NCBI GenBank assembly: GCA_023091735.1
Contig: JALKBU010000168.1
Span: 1 to 64,000, forward strand
Direction of reading: 5' to 3'
Origin: Trichomonas tenax
Lineage: Eukaryota > Parabasalia > Trichomonadida > Trichomonadidae
Length of the DNA stretch: 64,000 nucleotides
Shown: positions 39,718 through 48,344 of the stretch, piece by piece
How positions within the stretch are numbered: position 1 is the stretch's first letter
How the letters are laid out: each line of letters starts with the position of its first letter
Program-made: the position numbers and the translations under genes
Notes under the pieces: model-generated
Seen by the model: only the letters and a program-made list of their open reading frames with translations
Database searches by the model: none
Told to the model about the DNA's origin: nothing

Positions 39718-42630
39718 ATGCCGTACGGTGTTTTATCTCTTTGTCAGCCAACGACAAACACCGATGGGGCATTGTTGAAGGAGTTTTTCTTTGATTCTGA
39801 AGTTCTCGTTATTGCTCACGGAAGCCTCCTTCAATTCTACAAAATGATTGATGATATTCCAAATTTAACAGTAGAGTACCAAGTATTTGGTGACGTTGTT
39901 CGCCTAATACCCCTCGGGCATCCACAGGACACACAAGCAAATTTATTAGTCTTATTATCTGATTACCGTTTTTCAATTCTTCGCGTAAATAACGGAGAGA
40001 TAACAACCATACAATCTGGCGACATGAAATCCTCTGTTGGTGTTGAAATTGATCCCCCATTTAGAATAGCAGTCAGTACAAAAGCATTATGTATCCAAAT
40101 ATGTCAAACAACAATACAATATTATCGCATTTCTCCATATTCGAGGCTTTTGGCATCATTCAACTGCCCAGTTTGCTGTAAAAACATCATAGATTTTAAT
40201 ATAATGTGCGTTGATGATATTTGCGTCAGATTGATTGTTCTCTATGAAACGTTCACAGGATCCACGAAAATTCAAGCTTACGAATCAGACGAATCAATGC
40301 AAACATTTACGCCAAAATCTAACTTCTTAATGGGATTGGAGCCAGATGTTTACTTCTTGAAGGTACTCAATGAATCAACTGTTATCGCATTATCGACAAA
40401 CGTCGCACGTAAAATTCATTTCATTGTCACATCAGCGCCTCACATACAGACATCGACAATATACACAATGTCGCCCATTACTTCGATGTGCAAGATGCAG
40501 GACAATATATACTTTGCTATCAACAAGAAAGGTGAAATATATCTTCTCAGAGTTTTGCAATCTTCGATCGATATTTTGAAGGTCAAAGACATTAAAAATG
40601 CTGCATCGCTCATCAGATACAGTGATAAGAAAGCTATTGCGATCGGTCAGAATGGAAACTCGTCGATGATCATCATTGATGATAGCGTTTTTCCACCAAA
40701 ATTGCACATCAAGACAATGTTCGAATCATCTGGATCAATCAGACAAATTATCCCTGTTGGAAGCTCGCAAGTAGATTGCCTCTGTGCTGGCCGCTATGCA
40801 GCACATCTCACAAGAGAGATTCAGCTCACTGATGTTGCACAGTTGCCTTTCCCTGGTTGCCAAGGCATTTGGATGTACAAAGAGAATACTTTTGTTGCAA
40901 CATATGCAGGAAAAACAGTTGTCGCAGAATTTGATGCAAAAGGAATCAAACCGGTTACAATTCCTGATCTTGCAGATGGAAGAACTCTCGCGTTTGCAGC
41001 CACAGAAAAAGGATTTATTCAGGTCACAAACGAGTGTATTGTTTACGAGTCGCAATCAACGGTTTTCAAGAAAGAAGCATTGTGCTGCTCCATTAATGGA
41101 AGAGTTGCAACTGTCACATTTGATGATAAGATTATTGTCTATATCGATGGCAAAGCTCAATATTCATTCGACAACATTAATATTGATAATGCTGCATCAG
41201 ACATTAAAGGTGAAAGATTTGCTTTCGTTTCATGGTCGCGGCGCAGTGTTTCGCTTGTCGATAACAATGCAAACATTATCAAAGAGATCCAAGATGTTCC
41301 AGCAATCGCTGCTTTCTTTGATCAAGCAGTTCTTGTTGTTGTTCTTGGATGCGATGGCATTATTACTGTCGATCAGAACCTTGTCGAGAAGCGCGTTCAG
41401 TGCCCAGGATTACACACTGGAGTTTGCCCAACGCCGAGAGGTTTCTGCATTTCTGGAGAAACTCCAGTAATGTTTGTTGGTGGTGCAATGTGGACCCTAT
41501 CATGCAGTGGCTTCACTCAGGCGTCTCTTCTTGGAGGAACAGCTTGCATAATCTCCAACAACATTCTCACGATATACAGCATCGGAAACACAGAACCTGA
41601 AGTTAGATGCGACTTGATCGATGAGGAGATTACTTTCTGCGTTAGATCTCCGAATGGAGAGTTCGTACAGTATCTATCTACAGGCGAATTATGTGTCGCA
41701 CAGCATCCTTTGAAGCCATCCGAAATTAGAATTAATCCGGAGGAAACATCAAAGTTCATTTCCATGGCTATTTTGCAACATGATGGAAAGATGCTTTTGG
41801 GCGCGATTTTCGACAAGCGCTTGAAGCTCTATGAAATTGTTCAGGGCTCTCTTGAACGCAGATCTAACTACGAACTCCAGAAGATTCCATTCAGCATTAT
41901 CAGCTTCGGCGATTCATTCATTGTTGCTTATCCAGACTCCATCGAATTGCTTGGAGTTTGGCCAGTTTCTCTTTCCGAAATCAAGCTGAAGCAAGTCACA
42001 ACATATCAGACACTCGGTGCTTCATGCTGCATCGCTGCTGAGAAAGGAACAGTTGTCATTGGTGATGAACTTCAGAGTGTTTCTCTCATGAAATACAACG
42101 AAGAAAAAGAAGACTTCGTAGAGATCGCTCGTAACTCTCTTGCAATGAGTGTTGTTAAAGTCCTTATATCCAATGGCAGAATCTTCGGTCTCGATGACTT
42201 CGGCGCTTTATTCGAATTCAAGTACAGCGATTTCCATAACACAACAGTCAACGAACTTGTTCTTGCAGGTTCATACGCGATTTGCTCTACTGCAACATCT
42301 ATTGCTGCTGCAGACAACGGCCTAATCATCATTGGCACGAAAGAAGGCCAACTTGTTGGTGTTATTGATATTCCTGAAGATGCTGTCAAAGTCTTCGAAG
42401 TTCTTGAAGCAAACATGGAAACAGTTGGACAGTTCTCCAATGAAACACATAGATTGGTTATGCACAACAATTTCGGTTTACCATGTCCGACAATGGTCAA
42501 TCTCGACCTTGCGATACTTTACCTCAAGCTCCCAGACAATGTCAGAACACAGATCGCCTCAAGAGCGTCTATGAGCATGACGGATGTTGATGATATTTGT
42601 AAGAAAGTCCTTGATATAGCATATATGTAA
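39718..42630 (+). CDS. DDB1/CPSF-A/SF3B3 family beta-propeller protein
   Basis: This 970-residue protein belongs to the three-propeller family that includes DDB1 (CUL4 adaptor and DNA-damage sensor), CPSF160 and SF3B3. The N-terminal propeller (MMS1-like) runs from VLVIAHGSLLQFYKM through VRLIPLGHPQD to about 300, and the C-terminal propeller holds VVIGDELQSVSLMKY, DDFGALFEFKY and LIIIGTKEGQLVGVI. The end (TMVNLDLAILYLKLP, then SMTDVDDICKKVLDIAYM) matches the DDB1-style helical tail better than SF3B3. It is shorter than DDB1 (1140). The frame opens with GTG at 39712, so the ATG at 39718 is used. It is convergent with the SPQ-repeat gene, 57 bases apart. Confidence 0.75.
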   Translation: MPYGVLSLCQPTTNTDGALLKEFFFDSEVLVIAHGSLLQFYKMIDDIPNLTVEYQVFGDVVRLIPLGHPQDTQANLLVLLSDYRFSILRVNNGEITTIQSGDMKSSVGVEIDPPFRIAVSTKALCIQICQTTIQYYRISPYSRLLASFNCPVCCKNIIDFNIMCVDDICVRLIVLYETFTGSTKIQAYESDESMQTFTPKSNFLMGLEPDVYFLKVLNESTVIALSTNVARKIHFIVTSAPHIQTSTIYTMSPITSMCKMQDNIYFAINKKGEIYLLRVLQSSIDILKVKDIKNAASLIRYSDKKAIAIGQNGNSSMIIIDDSVFPPKLHIKTMFESSGSIRQIIPVGSSQVDCLCAGRYAAHLTREIQLTDVAQLPFPGCQGIWMYKENTFVATYAGKTVVAEFDAKGIKPVTIPDLADGRTLAFAATEKGFIQVTNECIVYESQSTVFKKEALCCSINGRVATVTFDDKIIVYIDGKAQYSFDNINIDNAASDIKGERFAFVSWSRRSVSLVDNNANIIKEIQDVPAIAAFFDQAVLVVVLGCDGIITVDQNLVEKRVQCPGLHTGVCPTPRGFCISGETPVMFVGGAMWTLSCSGFTQASLLGGTACIISNNILTIYSIGNTEPEVRCDLIDEEITFCVRSPNGEFVQYLSTGELCVAQHPLKPSEIRINPEETSKFISMAILQHDGKMLLGAIFDKRLKLYEIVQGSLERRSNYELQKIPFSIISFGDSFIVAYPDSIELLGVWPVSLSEIKLKQVTTYQTLGASCCIAAEKGTVVIGDELQSVSLMKYNEEKEDFVEIARNSLAMSVVKVLISNGRIFGLDDFGALFEFKYSDFHNTTVNELVLAGSYAICSTATSIAAADNGLIIIGTKEGQLVGVIDIPEDAVKVFEVLEANMETVGQFSNETHRLVMHNNFGLPCPTMVNLDLAILYLKLPDNVRTQIASRASMSMTDVDDICKKVLDIAYM

Positions 42631-42687
42631 ATCATTATTATTTTTTTGAGACAAAAATAAGTATTTACAAAACAAACAAAACTAATA

Positions 42688-44682
42688 TTACATATTATTG
42701 AAAACATATGTATAGTTAAGCAACTGTTGGCAATTTGCTCTAAGCTCAGCTCCCATTGCTGTTCTTGAAAATCTTGGTGGAAGAGGAATGACACGCTTTG
42801 CGAGAGATGGATCAAACTCAATAGGATCAGCAGGTGGAGGTGCAGGGCTCAACAACATCTGGAAGTTGAATAGAGCTCGCTCAGTCATTCCTGCTGTTCT
42901 CATCAAGCTGAGGCTTTCAAGGAATTCTCCATTAATATCGAGATACTGTGGCTCCGAAATAACGGATGTAGATTGAACGCTTTGTGAACTCTCGACACTT
43001 GTTTCACTCTGTGAGCTTTCTGATGATCCAACATCTTGGTCCTGAGATCCGATTTCATCATCCTTCTTGACTAATGCCACCATCTGCGGATTAGCAAGTG
43101 TACCGAATGCAAGAGGATTTCCACCAAATGGCTTGTAAGACGATTGAAGGCCATCATCAACTTCTCTCATAGCAAAGTTCTCGAAGTCATTCCATGCATC
43201 GGCTGGTTTCGGCGGTTCCTGTACTTGCTCCTTCTGTGGCTCTGGCTGTGGCTTAGCTTGTTGTTGTTGCTTCAGTGGATCTTGAATATCGAAGTTTGCA
43301 AAAGCCCCGAAACTGTTATTGTTCACATCAACTGCTTGTTGCAAAGGTGGAGGCGGGGCCTGGATCTGTGTACGTGGACACTCAGCAGCTCTTCCGAACA
43401 TTGGATCGAACCCATATGGATGGGACATTTCTGGAGAAAACTGATGTGGAGCCATCTGTTGTTGATTCCATCCCTGTCCATAATCCTGCGGCTGCCCAGG
43501 CTGATAATTTCTTGGTCCATTGAGCTGCTCTTGAGCTGGCATCTGTCTTTGTGGCATATTCCTCATCTGGAATGCTTGCGGTGAAGGATCTCGTTGAGGG
43601 TTATATGGTTCTGGATTTCTCATTCCATATGATTGAGGCGATGGATCACGCTGCGGGTTGAATGTTTCCGGTGACTGATTTCTCATTTGGAAAGACTGAG
43701 GAGACACATCGCGCTGTGGGTTGAATGGCTCCGGTGAATGATTTCTCATTCCATATGATTGAGGCGAAGGACCTCTGTTTTGGTTAAATTGATCGTTGGG
43801 ACTATTGATCATTCCAAATGACTGCGGAGAAGGACCTCTCTGTGGATTGAACTGGTTCTGCATCGTGCCATATGACTGAGGCGATGGATCGCGCTGTGGA
43901 TTGCCCATAGTGAACGATTGAGGAGAGGGACCCCTTTGTTGAACGAATTGTTCAGGAGATTGATTGCGTATATTATAAGATTGCGGAGAAGGTCCTCTTG
44001 GTAGGTTATAGGGCTGGTTCCTTACAGGATAGTTCTGTGGTGAAGGGCCTCTCTGAAGATTGAACTGTTCAGGAGATTGATTTCTCATTGCATAAGATTG
44101 AGGGGATGGGCCTCTCTGCATGTTAAATTGCTCAGGAGACTGATTCCTGACTGGATAGTTCTGTGGAGAGGGGCCGCTCTGCATGTTAAATTGCTCAGGT
44201 GATTGGTTTCGCATTGGATAATCTTGCATTTGTCCTTGAGGCAAAAATCTCTGATCAGGCGACTGACCTCTCACAGGATAGTTCTGTGGTGATGGCCCTC
44301 TTTGAGGAAAATTCTGTGGTGACTGGTTTCGCATTGGATATGCCATATTCCTCTGTTGATAGTTTGGAGGCATCGGATATCCTTGCTGGTAGCCCTGTGA
44401 TGAAGGATTTTGTGGCATGAAGCCTTGTAGCATTTGATATTGATTTGGCGAAGGATTTCTTTGCTGAAACATTGCGTTATCTAGGATTTGGTAATTTTGT
44501 GCGTTGTGTTGGTTTTGCTGCGGTGGATGAAAGTCCTGCGGTGAATTTTGGCGTTGTTGAAAAAACATATTTTGAAAATCGTTCTGTTGCATTGGCCTGC
44601 GAGGGTACTGCTGCGCCCCAAAGCGATTGTCGAACTCTGGGATCGGCGCCGTTTGCCTATTCATGTTATTATAATTACTCAT
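42688..44682 (-). CDS. SPQ/SPE-repeat, Gln/Asn/Pro-rich protein
   Basis: The 664-residue protein is mostly low complexity. Residues about 118-376 hold roughly a dozen imperfect copies of a 19-21-residue unit with the pattern RNQSPEQFNxQRGPSPQSY. Each unit has two Ser-Pro sites, so the array could be heavily phosphorylated by proline-directed kinases. After it come Q-rich segments and short acidic/aromatic motifs (AFANFDIQDPL, DAWNDFENFAM, YKPFGGNPLAFG) like those with which endocytic accessory proteins bind adaptors. The last 60 residues (ALFNFQMLLS, PPRFSRTAMGAELRANCQQLL) look folded. I do not recognise an orthologue; an adaptor-linked or RNA-granule scaffold role is speculation. The start follows an exact GTCACTTTT initiator. 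Confidence 0.75.
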   Translation of the reverse strand: MSNYNNMNRQTAPIPEFDNRFGAQQYPRRPMQQNDFQNMFFQQRQNSPQDFHPPQQNQHNAQNYQILDNAMFQQRNPSPNQYQMLQGFMPQNPSSQGYQQGYPMPPNYQQRNMAYPMRNQSPQNFPQRGPSPQNYPVRGQSPDQRFLPQGQMQDYPMRNQSPEQFNMQSGPSPQNYPVRNQSPEQFNMQRGPSPQSYAMRNQSPEQFNLQRGPSPQNYPVRNQPYNLPRGPSPQSYNIRNQSPEQFVQQRGPSPQSFTMGNPQRDPSPQSYGTMQNQFNPQRGPSPQSFGMINSPNDQFNQNRGPSPQSYGMRNHSPEPFNPQRDVSPQSFQMRNQSPETFNPQRDPSPQSYGMRNPEPYNPQRDPSPQAFQMRNMPQRQMPAQEQLNGPRNYQPGQPQDYGQGWNQQQMAPHQFSPEMSHPYGFDPMFGRAAECPRTQIQAPPPPLQQAVDVNNNSFGAFANFDIQDPLKQQQQAKPQPEPQKEQVQEPPKPADAWNDFENFAMREVDDGLQSSYKPFGGNPLAFGTLANPQMVALVKKDDEIGSQDQDVGSSESSQSETSVESSQSVQSTSVISEPQYLDINGEFLESLSLMRTAGMTERALFNFQMLLSPAPPPADPIEFDPSLAKRVIPLPPRFSRTAMGAELRANCQQLLNYTYVFNNM
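43555..44331 (-). repeat. Coding tandem repeat, about 60-bp units
   Basis: Imperfect in-frame repeats encode the SPQ/SPE array. Units carry GGACC or GGATC-type cores on the plus strand every 57-63 bases. Units vary in length (a few lost about 9-15 bases), which suggests ongoing slippage or unequal exchange. Confidence 0.8.
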
Positions 44683-44693
44683 TATTTGATTTG

Positions 44694-44702
44694 AAAAGTG
44701 AC
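44694..44702 (-). promoter_or_regulatory. GTCACTTTT initiator of the SPQ-repeat gene
   Basis: Exact GTCACTTTT on the minus strand, with the A at 44699, 17 bases before the ATG at 44682. Further TTTGACG and TTGTCAAA boxes lie upstream at about 44717-44736. Confidence 0.65.
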
Positions 44703-44961
44703 ATAAGAAAACTTTTTTGACGCTTTATTGTCAAATTTTGATTATTTGTCAGATTTTCACGGAGATGTTTTCCCATCATTATCTCTATATTGGCTTTTGT
44801 AATTTAGCCGTGGTTAATAGATGTAGAAAGACCAATAGATGCTTAATTGATTTATCTATAGAAAACTCTAATAAATCTAATAATTTATTGAGAAAACATT
44901 TCTCAAAAAATATGAGAAAAAAAAGAGTGAATGAAAAAATTATTAACGTATAACAAAAAAA

Positions 44962-45780
44962 ATGAAGCATCAAGACGGGAGATCTTCAAGTAAGAAAAAA
45001 GTGAAGGCAGTCCCAACTAAGAGCCGCAAGGGCGATGATACAGAGAAACTCGTTGTTGGCGCCGGATGGACGGCCGCTGCGACACAAAAATTTATTGAAT
45101 GCGCAGATGACGACGAAAGATTCAAACATGTGCTTGCTATGTTCAGTATTACTGAAGATCAGTACAAAAGCGATATAAAATCGACAACAACAGCAGATTT
45201 CCATTATTCAAACGGATTGTGGTGTTTGGATGCGAAATTTGACCAGCAACAGACACAGTTCATTTGCAGAACTCTCGATAGACTTCTGACATCTGCAATA
45301 CAGGCCTGTGGCAATCCTGAAGGTGGAAATGAAAAACCAAACTATGATCGCCTCAGAGTTGACTTATTCAATCAGTTCCAGACAGCATTCAACGAACTGA
45401 ACCAAGGAGAATGGAAATTCACGGCTGACGAAGCCCAAAAAATCCTTTCATTTTATAATCAAGTATTCTTCAGACCACTGCGTCTCCTTATGTACTCATT
45501 CACTCACAACCGCGGAGAGCAACTCATTGTCGAAAAGAGAAGGATTTTCTGGCCTTCAACACCTGTTCCTTTATCACAGTGCGAAGAAGAGCCAAATTAT
45601 GTCGATGACTCAATTCAATTCAAGCCATTCCCTATGCCGAAGGGTCCACTCACTCTCGAAGATGCCCGTGAGATGATTCAGCAGTATACTGAGGGAATAA
45701 TCGAGATTATTAACAAGAGATACGATAATCTCGGAGACATGGTCGCAAAGATACAACCGCCGGTGACGTCTGGAAGATAA
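44962..45780 (+). CDS. CABCOCO1 (C10orf107)-like ciliary protein
   Basis: The 272-residue protein has a basic N-terminal tail (KKKVKAVPTKSRKG) followed by a helical domain. The segment SDIKSTTTADFHYSNGLWCLDAKFDQQQTQFICRTLDRLLTSAIQ (about 70-115) matches the pattern D.Y..GLW.AKE..F...Q...F..LL..LL.N. of ciliary-associated calcium-binding coiled-coil protein 1. It is followed by FTADEAQKILSFYNQVFFRPLRLLMYSF, again family-like. Parabasalids have several flagella, so an axonemal or basal-body role is sensible, but the assignment is by motif memory. It is divergent from the SPQ-repeat gene. The ATG follows an A-rich run (TAACAAAAAAA). Confidence 0.5.
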   Translation: MKHQDGRSSSKKKVKAVPTKSRKGDDTEKLVVGAGWTAAATQKFIECADDDERFKHVLAMFSITEDQYKSDIKSTTTADFHYSNGLWCLDAKFDQQQTQFICRTLDRLLTSAIQACGNPEGGNEKPNYDRLRVDLFNQFQTAFNELNQGEWKFTADEAQKILSFYNQVFFRPLRLLMYSFTHNRGEQLIVEKRRIFWPSTPVPLSQCEEEPNYVDDSIQFKPFPMPKGPLTLEDAREMIQQYTEGIIEIINKRYDNLGDMVAKIQPPVTSGR

Positions 45781-46086
45781 CATTATTAATTTTTTATTTT
45801 GTGTTTGCTTTGATTTAAAGTTGTTTTGTATTTCCATATTTTCTTCTCATTTCATTCAATATATTGATAACACACATTACATTCTTAAAATGCATAAGTT
45901 GTGATTAACTTCAAACGCATTTTTGAAAATTATCAAAGCTATGTTCAATTTTTATGAAGCCATATGATTGACAAATCATAACATTGATATGATGATGGTA
46001 AATTAAAATATACAAATAGGGTTGAAAGAAAGATTAAATTAAAAAAAAAACTATATAACATTTTATATCTCTATAACAAAACATTT
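45781..46086. other. Intergenic spacer
   Basis: About 305 bases between convergent genes, with an A10 tract near 46040. No gene recognised. Confidence 0.5.
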
Positions 46087-46398
46087 CTAGCATTGTATAA
46101 TAACTGACTGCTCCTCTTGGTCATAAAGGTTATATCCACTGATATAATATTCAACTGTATGTGCTGCTTTCATATCAGAACCTTTTTCGAGAGTTTCGAA
46201 TAACTGCTTCATCTCTGCAGCGCACTCCTTGCGTACCAATTCAAAAAACTTTGTTCGAACTTGATCTGAATTTTTTTGTTCGACGAATATAAAATCTTTG
46301 CAGGCCATAATGTTTTTCTCGGCTTGCTCGTTCGCTTCCAAGCTGATAGAAAGATTTTCATTCAGCTCCTCTTCGTATTTCTTGACATAACTTTCCAT
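46087..46398 (-). CDS. Small hypothetical helical protein, 103 aa
   Basis: I do not recognise a family. From the ATG at 46398 the protein is MESYVKKYEEELNENL..., almost entirely helical and charged, with a Cys pair (Cys32 and Cys59). It ends in AHTVEYYISGYNLYDQEEQ. The open frame reaches a GTG at 46419, but the ATG is preferred. Upstream lies TTTACATGACAAAATTAACC (46440-46459), a box of the kind seen before local genes, and the frame is free of low-complexity sequence. It lies in the same orientation as the ADA3-like gene, about 135 bases downstream of that gene's stop. Confidence 0.55.
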   Translation of the reverse strand: MESYVKKYEEELNENLSISLEANEQAEKNIMACKDFIFVEQKNSDQVRTKFFELVRKECAAEMKQLFETLEKGSDMKAAHTVEYYISGYNLYDQEEQSVIIQC

Positions 46399-46533
46399 TA
46401 ATTGCACTTTTTGGAGCACAAATAATAAGGTTAATTACGTTTACATGACAAAATTAACCTTCTTCTGGTTTTTGGTAAATCTAATGATGAAAACAGTTTA
46501 AAACAACAATATAATAAAACACTCTATTCACAA

Positions 46534-47778
46534 TTAAGTGAGCTTATCTCTATTCTTTGGTTTTCCGGACTTGGCCTTATTTTCCTTCTCAGCCTTTTCG
46601 ATCATAGCTGCCCAAATCTTGTATTTCTCTTGCTTTGCGACTAACATTTCCTCTCGCTTGACTAGATCAGCAATGATTCCCATTCTAGTTTGGTTTGTCT
46701 TTTCTACAATCTTTGCATATTCACTTCTGAGATTTGCAATATCATTCATGATTTCATTGTCAATCTCTTCGTATTGTTCGTCAACAGGATTCAATCCTAT
46801 AGCCATAACCTCGAGAGATATCTTTTCCTCGAAAGAAAGCTTCGAATAGAAAGATGTTCCTCGGATGTTCGTTGGATAAAGCCTTTCATTGAATGTATCT
46901 ATGCTGAAATCATTTGCTGGCTGGAACTTTCCCTGATCTCCTTCGTCATTTGGATCTCCGATATTGTCTGTATTTGCATTGTCGACATTTTTTCTCTGAA
47001 TTGGAATTAAAGCAGCCAGAAGGCGATGACTAGATACTACATTCAAATTTCCAATCTTTTTCGTTGTGTACTCTACATATTCTGGTGTTTTGATGAAGAT
47101 CGCATCTGTTTTGAATTTCTGTTTGAGTTTCTGATTATAAAGTACGGAATAGTGCTGCCCGAGAGGAACAGACGTGATTTTCTCCTCAATGGGACTGAGA
47201 TACTGACAAAAAGCATCGCGAGTTGGTGGCGAGCTGAAAAACCTGTTAATAGAGTTCCAGATCGACTGGGAAGTGAGAGGCTTCTGGTGGTGGTCGGCTG
47301 GCTCATGTGACTTTTTGATCCTTTTCGTTGGCTTTATCACAGAGACCGGCTGAATATTTGGCTGGAAGCTGATTGATTGGGAGCGAGATATCGCTGAGCG
47401 AGTCACAGGCATGTGCCTGACGTACGTAACCGGTGTGACTGGCCTAGAAAAAGACTCTTCGAGCTTCTGATATTTTTTCTGCAGTTGGAGGCGGATATTC
47501 TGAAAAAATGTGATGTTGTTGTTGATGGCTTCCTTCGGCGATATGCTCAGAAGCTCGGGTTGGCTCTTAAGCTTGTCAAGGTATGTTTTCATCGAGTTAA
47601 AATTCCAGACAACAAAGAGCTCCAACGATTGTTCGTCATTTTCAGCAGGTACATCATAATTTATCGATGATTTCCGCCCAAGTGGGCGTTTGGAGCGAAT
47701 CCTTGGCGGGTTCGGCTCCTCGGATGTCTTCATTCGACGATGATCGCTATTTGTCACGTAAAATGTGGTTACTGCCAT
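46534..47778 (-). CDS. ADA3/NGG1-like SAGA subunit
   Basis: Ada3 links the acetyltransferase Gcn5 to Ada2 in SAGA-type complexes. The C-terminal 110 residues fit the Ada3 domain: SFYSKLSFEEKISLEVMAIGL, then DEQYEEIDNEIMNDIANLRSEYAKIVEKTNQTRMGIIADL, then a helix ending VAKQEKYKIWAAMIEKAEKE; compare the family pattern of L..EL..IGL, D.EI...I..LQ..L and N..R...L.....E. The N-terminal 280 residues are Ser/Pro-rich and basic. Length (414) agrees with animal ADA3 (432). The ATG at 47778 precedes a CATGTAAAC box; MKTSEEPN at 47733 is an alternative start. It is divergent from the TTLL gene. Confidence 0.65.
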   Translation of the reverse strand: MAVTTFYVTNSDHRRMKTSEEPNPPRIRSKRPLGRKSSINYDVPAENDEQSLELFVVWNFNSMKTYLDKLKSQPELLSISPKEAINNNITFFQNIRLQLQKKYQKLEESFSRPVTPVTYVRHMPVTRSAISRSQSISFQPNIQPVSVIKPTKRIKKSHEPADHHQKPLTSQSIWNSINRFFSSPPTRDAFCQYLSPIEEKITSVPLGQHYSVLYNQKLKQKFKTDAIFIKTPEYVEYTTKKIGNLNVVSSHRLLAALIPIQRKNVDNANTDNIGDPNDEGDQGKFQPANDFSIDTFNERLYPTNIRGTSFYSKLSFEEKISLEVMAIGLNPVDEQYEEIDNEIMNDIANLRSEYAKIVEKTNQTRMGIIADLVKREEMLVAKQEKYKIWAAMIEKAEKENKAKSGKPKNRDKLT

Positions 47779-48333
47779 GTAAACTGAGTCTTAAAGTCGT
47801 GAGTATCTCAATTTTATTATGAGCTTCAAAAAAAGAAGTTCTTAAAATATATAAGACATAACGCTTCCACACTATACACAATGTATCGAACGAATATCTA
47901 AAATGTCGCTTTGAGCTCGGAATATCTAAAACCTGTTAATCGAATCATTGAAAGGGCAAAATTGCTGCAATGAGTAGAAAACCTGCTATTTTAGATGTAA
48001 AATAAGATTGTGTATGTCAAATGGCAGATAATGCTAAGAAATCTACATCAAAATCTCATGTGATCAAATTCGATAAAAAAAATTATCAACATTTTTCTTC
48101 AGCAGCGGTCTGCAGAACACTGGAAATGTACATGCTATCATCTTGTCACCTCCTTATTAGCAATAAAGGCTTTGAAGACCAAGGCAGCATTCAACCTTTT
48201 TGATGTCAATAGAACTCATCAGGCACGTTTCTATCTTGAGAATGTAATAATTATTGCTACATTGTACACTATCTTTGGTTAAATTTTGGTGTTTTTGATA
48301 TTCCCTGGTTTGAAAGATTTTTGCTTGGCAAAT
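47779..48333. other. Intergenic; possible small ORF at 48021
   Basis: A spacer of about 555 bases between divergent genes. Frame 48021-48203 encodes a 60-residue product (MADNAKKSTSKSHVIKFDKK..., several Cys) whose ATG follows TGTAAAATAAG and ATGTCAA boxes, as real starts here do. It has no recognisable domain and could be a short gene or a remnant. I leave it uncalled. Confidence 0.4.
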
Positions 48334-48342
48334 GTCACTTTT
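48334..48342 (+). promoter_or_regulatory. GTCACTTTT initiator of the TTLL gene
   Basis: Exact GTCACTTTT with the A at 48337, eight bases before the ATG at 48345. It favours that start over MKKKQDW at 48381, because the 48381 start would leave an unusually long leader. Confidence 0.65.
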
Positions 48343-48344
48343 CT

